A stretch of DNA of 23,379 nt, taken from positions 1 to 23,379 of the IMG/VR virus record IMGVR_UViG_3300005253_000320; one strand, given 5' to 3'. A program made the translations under genes and the position numbers. Positions 19,241 to 23,379 of this stretch are shown here, in pieces. Below the pieces are notes generated by a model that saw nothing but the letters and a program-made list of their open reading frames with translations, did not search any database and was not told the origin of the DNA. How positions within the stretch are numbered: position 1 is the stretch's first letter; every line of letters starts with the position of its first letter. This DNA comes from a virus.

Positions 19241-19683
19241 TGGCTATTCCATTCCTAGGGAAGATCATTGAAACGGTTATCGGGAAAGGCTCCGAGATCA
19301 TCAAGGAACTTGTCACTGACAAGGATCTTGCGAAGCAACTCGACCACGCGTTTCGTACGCAGATGGCCGCGAATGCAGCATCCTTCAGAACTCTCGAGCT
19401 TCAATCCGAGCAATCCATGTTTGAGGCTCAGCAAAAGACAGTCCAAGCGGAGCTTCATCAGAGTGACTTATACACGAAGCGCACCCGCCCCAAGATAGCT
19501 CGGCAGTCCTGGTATATCACAGCGGTGTATGCCTTATCGAGTATGCTGTTACCTATGGCTCCCGAGACCTGGGGGTTGGGTGCGCCTGTCATTCAGTGGA
19601 ACATATTCCTTGTGCTGGCAAGTCCAGCATTAACATACATGGGCGTGCGTGGATTCGAGAAGTGGAAAAATGCCAGAACTTAA
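19240..19683 (+). CDS. 3TM-type phage holin
   Basis: The 147-residue product has an N-terminal soluble helical part (about 1-80, ending near KRTRPKIARQ). This is followed by hydrophobic segments WYITAVYALSSMLLPMA (about 91-107) and IQWNIFLVLASPALTYMGV (about 118-136), with a possible weak third in GLGAPVI. The RTRP motif before the first membrane segment and the late position fit the 3TM_Phage_holin family, which forms the membrane lesion at lysis. AGGGAAG precedes ATG 19240. The gene sits between terminase and portal rather than with an endolysin; no endolysin is in the window. Confidence 0.72.
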   Translation: MAIPFLGKIIETVIGKGSEIIKELVTDKDLAKQLDHAFRTQMAANAASFRTLELQSEQSMFEAQQKTVQAELHQSDLYTKRTRPKIARQSWYITAVYALSSMLLPMAPETWGLGAPVIQWNIFLVLASPALTYMGVRGFEKWKNART

Positions 19684-21619
19684 GAAACTACTGAAATTCG
19701 GCACTCGTCACCACCAGTTTGTCCGCGAGGCAGTCTGGAAGCGTAAGCGTTTCTCTGAGGACAAGATGAGAATGCGCTACGAGCGCTGGCGCAAGGACGA
19801 GGAGTCGTTCATTTTCTATATGCCAGAAAAGGATGTCGACGCCCAGCGACGGGTTTTGAGAGAGAGTGGGGGCCAGCCCCAAATGACGACGCTAAAAGTG
19901 CCCTATGATTACGCTGTCTTAATGTCAGCGCATACTTACTGGACGAGCGTCTTTCTGGGGCGGGACCCCATCTTTCAATACGCTGGTAGAGAGGGTCAGT
20001 CGCAAGATGCGACCCTTGCAATGGAGGCTTTGGTCAACCACCAGATTACAGCTGGGCGCTGTATCCCTCCACTTTATATCTGGCTTTTGGACGTGGGTAA
20101 ATATGGCGTCGGTATCATTGGAGATTTCTGGGATGAAGAGAAGAATGTCGTTGCAAAGATCGTTGATGTTCCCGACGAATACCTTGGAATACAGCTTGGC
20201 ACTTTCACAAAGCAGATCAAGCGAGTTCTCGTTGAAGGATTCCAAGGCAATCGTGTTTACAATGTACGGCCATACGATTTCTATCCTGATCCCAGAGTCA
20301 CGATACTCAATCTCCAGGAAGGAGAGTTCTGTGGAAGACGAGTACCCGTGGGATGGAACCAGATCATCAAGCGCGCAGCGACGGGGAAATACTTCAATAT
20401 CGGGCAGTTGAGGAAGTGGCGTCATAAGAACTATCGGTCTGTAGAAGAAGGCAGCGCCCAGATCATGCGTCCGGTACGCCCCGGAGACGAGACGTGGATT
20501 GAGACGATGGACATGTCCAATGTCGAGCTATTGGAGATGTACATTGAGATCATTCCTAAGCAATGGAAGCTTGGGGATTCGACATACCCAGAAATCTGGG
20601 TGTTCACGCTTGCCAACGACGAAATAATCATTGGTGCTCAACCGCTAGGACTGTACCATAACAAGTTCCCGTTCAGTGCGCTGGAACTTGAGCCAGATGG
20701 CTACGCCATGTTCAAGCGGTCGATGCTTGAGATCGCAAAACCGATGACAGACATTATCACCTGGCTCGTGAACACCCACTTCTACAATACCAGGAAGGCT
20801 CTTAATGACATGTTCGTTGTCGATCCATCTAAGGTCGTAATGAAGGATGTCCTTGATCCGAAGCCTGGCAAGATCATCCGTCTGAAAGACGAGATGTTTG
20901 GGCAGGACGTCAGAAGTGCGATTACTCAGTTCCAGGTGACTGATGTAACTCAAGGGCACATGAACGACGTTCAGTCGATAGCTAACATGCTTCAACGCAT
21001 TACTGGTGTCAGTGACCCAGTGATGGGTATGCCAAGTCAGAAGGGGCGGCAGACTGCCACGGAGGTTCGGACTTCGTCCACGTTTAGTGTTAATCGCTTG
21101 AAGACAGTTTCAGAGTGGTTCTCACACACAGGCTTCACAGACCTGAGCTACATGCTTGTCGCGAACAGCCAACAGCTTTACGACAAGTCACAGAAGGTTA
21201 GAATCGCGGGTGATATGTGGAACTACAAGGGCGGGCAGCGCTTCCTCGAGGTCACCCCAGACATGATTGCTGGCGGGTGGGACTTTGTTCCAGTGGATGG
21301 TACATTGCCTATCGACCGGTTCGCACAGGTAAATATGTGGACTCAGCTGTTACAACAGATGGCTCAGAGTCCACAAGTGCTACAGGAGTTTGACCTCGGT
21401 CAGATATTCAGCTGGGTAGCACAATTGGGTGGGTTGAAAAATATCAATCAATTCAAGATTGAAATTGGCGACCCAGCGGCATTAGAGCAGCAAGCTGCTG
21501 CAGGAAACGTGGTACCTATTAGTGGACAATCAAGTGGAAGACGGCCTGGAGGAGATACGGCAGAGGCTGGAGGCGCTCCAATCCCTGCTCAAGTACCCGC
21601 CGTGGGCCCAGGTGGTTGA
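19670..21619 (+). CDS. Portal (head-tail connector) protein
   Basis: The 649-residue product begins MPELKKLLKFGTRHHQFVRE and has the helical/beta features of large portals: a wing region with VPDEYLGIQLG and YNVRPYDFYPDPRV, and the family's GVSDPVMGMPSQKGRQTATEV stem-region loop near 450-470. Its size and position before the scaffold and capsid genes match podovirus-type portals, which form the dodecameric DNA entry ring. ATG 19670 is preferred; it overlaps the holin gene by 14 bases, with only a weak GGA upstream. The C-terminal end (about 615-649) is Gly/Ala/Pro-rich and overlaps the next gene. Confidence 0.85.
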   Translation: MPELKKLLKFGTRHHQFVREAVWKRKRFSEDKMRMRYERWRKDEESFIFYMPEKDVDAQRRVLRESGGQPQMTTLKVPYDYAVLMSAHTYWTSVFLGRDPIFQYAGREGQSQDATLAMEALVNHQITAGRCIPPLYIWLLDVGKYGVGIIGDFWDEEKNVVAKIVDVPDEYLGIQLGTFTKQIKRVLVEGFQGNRVYNVRPYDFYPDPRVTILNLQEGEFCGRRVPVGWNQIIKRAATGKYFNIGQLRKWRHKNYRSVEEGSAQIMRPVRPGDETWIETMDMSNVELLEMYIEIIPKQWKLGDSTYPEIWVFTLANDEIIIGAQPLGLYHNKFPFSALELEPDGYAMFKRSMLEIAKPMTDIITWLVNTHFYNTRKALNDMFVVDPSKVVMKDVLDPKPGKIIRLKDEMFGQDVRSAITQFQVTDVTQGHMNDVQSIANMLQRITGVSDPVMGMPSQKGRQTATEVRTSSTFSVNRLKTVSEWFSHTGFTDLSYMLVANSQQLYDKSQKVRIAGDMWNYKGGQRFLEVTPDMIAGGWDFVPVDGTLPIDRFAQVNMWTQLLQQMAQSPQVLQEFDLGQIFSWVAQLGGLKNINQFKIEIGDPAALEQQAAAGNVVPISGQSSGRRPGGDTAEAGGAPIPAQVPAVGPGG

Positions 21620-21830
21620 TCTAGTTGAACGACAATGTGCAGCTCGATCGATCTCTTTTAAAGACAAGCCAGTGGCATCAGTGGACGAAGCTCTGGTCAT
21701 GAACTACGAGAAGGGAATCGTCGCAGGGATGCGATTGGCAATGCACCAGCCAGTAACAATGGTGGAGATACTGCGAGAGCAGTTTAACGCGAAGCTAACA
21801 GAGGAAAGAGCAAATGTCACGAACCAGTGA
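21522..21830 (+). CDS. Small helical head-region protein, 102 residues
   Basis: The frame is open from GTG 21522, 98 bases inside the portal gene; GTG 21534 is an alternative, and neither has a clear ribosome site. The helical product (EEIRQRLEALQSLLKYPPWA; NYEKGIVAGMRLAMHQPV) resembles small phage proteins that sit after portals and end with an NYxKG...GL region. It overlaps the scaffold gene by 17 bases. Its role is unknown; a head assembly partner is likely from its place. Confidence 0.62.
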   Translation: MDNQVEDGLEEIRQRLEALQSLLKYPPWAQVVDLVERQCAARSISFKDKPVASVDEALVMNYEKGIVAGMRLAMHQPVTMVEILREQFNAKLTEERANVTNQ

Positions 21831-22923
21831 AGAAATTACAGCCATGATGACCAAGGCGGCTGGGAAGATACCAGCTAATCCCGAGGTCCAGGCAAAGATG
21901 GCAACAGAAACGCTCCAGCCGGAGCAGCCTGTAGCAACGCCGCCAGAGGTCCCAGTGGCCACGCCGGTCGAGCAGGGCTTAGAACCAGGAGCTGCGGATT
22001 TCTTCGGGAATCTTGCAGATTCTATGGATGCCGAAGTTTCTGGCGTCCCCTTGCCTGAGCCTGTGGTTCCGGCGCAACAGCCACGAGCGGTAGTCGCTCC
22101 CGTGGTAGAGTTGCCCTATGAACCTCCGGTTACACAACGTCAACCGGGAGAACTCCCGGAGTCCTTGGAGCCACAGCCAGTAGTGGAACCTGTTCCGTTA
22201 GAAGCCGCGATCGAGCGACCTATAGCAGAAGAGGAAGTCCGACTGACTGCGGAACAATGGGCGGCACAACAGCAGACGTTGGCGCCAACCCCTCAGGCAC
22301 CTGCTCCAGTTGAGCAACCGAGATTCGATCCTGCCGAGCTTGAAGCGAAGGCAATCGAACAGTTGACCACCACGGAGTATGCGCTGACCCCAGAAGATAA
22401 GGTCGCGTTAATCGCGGAACCAGACACGGTGATTCCCCGATTGGCAGCACGAATGCATGTAAGAATGCAAGTGCAATTGGCACAACAGATCGCACAGATC
22501 CTTCCGGGGATCGTACAGGCTCAGCTCACACAAGCTAACAAAGTAAGCAGGCTCGAAACAGCCTTCTTTGGTCAGTACCCTGAGCTGGACAAGCCTCAAT
22601 TCCATCAGACTGTTCAGGAGTCGCTAGCGATGATTCGCCAAGTGAATCCACAGGCTACTCGGGAAGAGGTAATGCGAGATGGTGCGGCTTTGGCCGCTGT
22701 CCGATTGAGAACTAGACTAGGTGCTGTACAGGAGCAGGCTCAGTTGCCAGCCCTGCCACAGATGCCTTTGGCACCGAGTGCTGTTCCAGCGCTTATACCT
22801 GCTCCAGTTCAACCTCAGGCTCCGTTTACTCCAGCACAAAGTGGAGGAGCGAGCGAACCTGTCGTGCCCACCGATCCGAATCAGAATATCTTCGCTGATC
22901 TAGCGATGGATCCTGACTGGTAA
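21814..22923 (+). CDS. Scaffold-like protein, Pro/Ala/Gln-rich
   Basis: The 369-residue product is rich in Pro, Glu, Ala and Gln in the first half (about 30-175), probably disordered. A helical domain (about 178-320) follows, with ALTPEDKVALIAEPDTVIPR and RMQVQLAQQIAQILP. A second Pro/Gln-rich stretch and an acidic end FADLAMDPDW complete it. An acidic, helical, disordered protein located directly before the major capsid gene is typical of internal scaffolds, which guide head assembly and are removed. GAGGAAAGAG precedes ATG 21814. No protease domain is visible. Confidence 0.72.
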   Translation: MSRTSEEITAMMTKAAGKIPANPEVQAKMATETLQPEQPVATPPEVPVATPVEQGLEPGAADFFGNLADSMDAEVSGVPLPEPVVPAQQPRAVVAPVVELPYEPPVTQRQPGELPESLEPQPVVEPVPLEAAIERPIAEEEVRLTAEQWAAQQQTLAPTPQAPAPVEQPRFDPAELEAKAIEQLTTTEYALTPEDKVALIAEPDTVIPRLAARMHVRMQVQLAQQIAQILPGIVQAQLTQANKVSRLETAFFGQYPELDKPQFHQTVQESLAMIRQVNPQATREEVMRDGAALAAVRLRTRLGAVQEQAQLPALPQMPLAPSAVPALIPAPVQPQAPFTPAQSGGASEPVVPTDPNQNIFADLAMDPDW

Positions 22924-22938
22924 TTGTGAGGTAAGATC

Positions 22939-23379
22939 ATGGCTGCAGTAGCAGGCCTTCGCGGTACCGGGGACTGGGGCACAGATGAACGACCGAAGAA
23001 CTTTCGGGAGCTTATCATGTTTCGGAATCCAAATGGTTCCGCACCGCTGTTTGCATTAACAGCACGCATAGCTTCAGAGTCAGTAAATGACCCTGAGTTT
23101 AATTGGTGGGACGAGCCAAATGACCTGATTCGATTGCAGATCAACGGTGTCTTGACTGCGACGGCGACAGCCATCGTAGTTGATAGCCCCGATCCGTCTG
23201 CGTCGAGCCCAGGCATTCCATATGGCACGGCACAACACCTGAAGCCCGGCGATCTTCTGATGGTTGAGAAGACCGAAGTGGTGGTGATGGATAACGAACT
23301 TATCCAAGTCACGGCGGTAGCTTCAGCCACGGCGTTCACCGCCGATCGTGGTGTTGCTGGCTCCACCGCCGCAGGGATT
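22939..23379 (+). CDS. Major capsid protein candidate (3' end off window)
   Basis: The frame from ATG 22939 is open to the right edge (147 codons). GAGG lies eight bases upstream. The N-terminus (MAAVAGLRGTGDWGTDERPK, FRELIMFRNPNGSAPLFALT) and NWWDEPNDLIRLQ, followed by a beta domain with TAFTADRGVAG, resemble capsids of the SU10/DUF5309 type, where an RG-x-GT/S-x-A turn is frequent. Location after the scaffold supports a coat protein. Only about a third to half of the usual length is present, so identity is moderately sure. Confidence 0.75.
   Translation, partial: MAAVAGLRGTGDWGTDERPKNFRELIMFRNPNGSAPLFALTARIASESVNDPEFNWWDEPNDLIRLQINGVLTATATAIVVDSPDPSASSPGIPYGTAQHLKPGDLLMVEKTEVVVMDNELIQVTAVASATAFTADRGVAGSTAAGI

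Noticed and set aside
19925-20425. 166-codon minus-strand frame inside the portal gene
   Set aside because: It is a shadow of the portal; no start signal or domain.
22881-23366. 161-codon minus-strand frame at the right edge
   Set aside because: It lies opposite the capsid candidate, which has a good ribosome site and capsid-like sequence.

Overview
The window is part of a double-stranded DNA tailed-phage genome (or a prophage or metagenomic phage contig). It has two opposed gene blocks: a tightly packed early/replication block on the minus strand (about 1-15206) and a packaging/head-morphogenesis block on the plus strand (15625 to the right edge). Lipoprotein signal peptides, GGAG-type ribosome binding sites and TTGAC-N17-TAnnnT promoters suggest a Gram-negative host using a sigma70-like RNA polymerase. 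A large one-piece portal followed by a scaffold-like protein and a major capsid candidate suggests a podovirus-like head. No integrase, repressor, DNA polymerase, RNA polymerase or tail gene lies in the window, and no tRNA or CRISPR was found.

Minus strand. From the divergent control region leftward there are two members of a small paralogous family (14742-15206 and 12924-13457), then many small phage proteins of unknown function. A UvrD/Rep-type helicase (8324-9814), a Cas4/RecB-like PD-(D/E)XK nuclease with four Fe-S-type cysteines (3955-4917), a Sak4-like RecA-fold ATPase (1590-2396) and a candidate single-strand-binding protein (1099-1593) form a recombination/replication set. The block ends with a sulfotransferase (448-1098) whose 3' end overlaps a ParB-like gene (1-587, cut by the edge) by 140 bases in another frame. 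Neighbouring genes are mostly coupled by ATGA, GTGA, TTGA or TAATG junctions. Five genes too short for a 60-codon cutoff (41-57 residues) were recovered from the sequence. Five minus-strand promoter candidates share the same architecture.

Control regions. 14419-14741 holds a terminator, a long A-tract and an inverted repeat of about 16 bp. 15207-15624 lies between the divergent blocks and holds a promoter on each side and a C-rich stretch that fits a G-quadruplex on the minus strand.

Plus strand. Order: two small genes, a terminase small subunit candidate, a PD-(D/E)XK nuclease, terminase large subunit, a membrane/coiled-coil protein, a small basic protein, a 3TM-type holin, portal, a small overlapping protein, a scaffold-like protein and a major capsid candidate cut by the edge. 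Points most worth a second look are the sulfotransferase/ParB overlap, a recurring LDDLL-type tail on otherwise unrelated early proteins, the paralogous pair next to the control region, and the nuclease between the two terminase genes.
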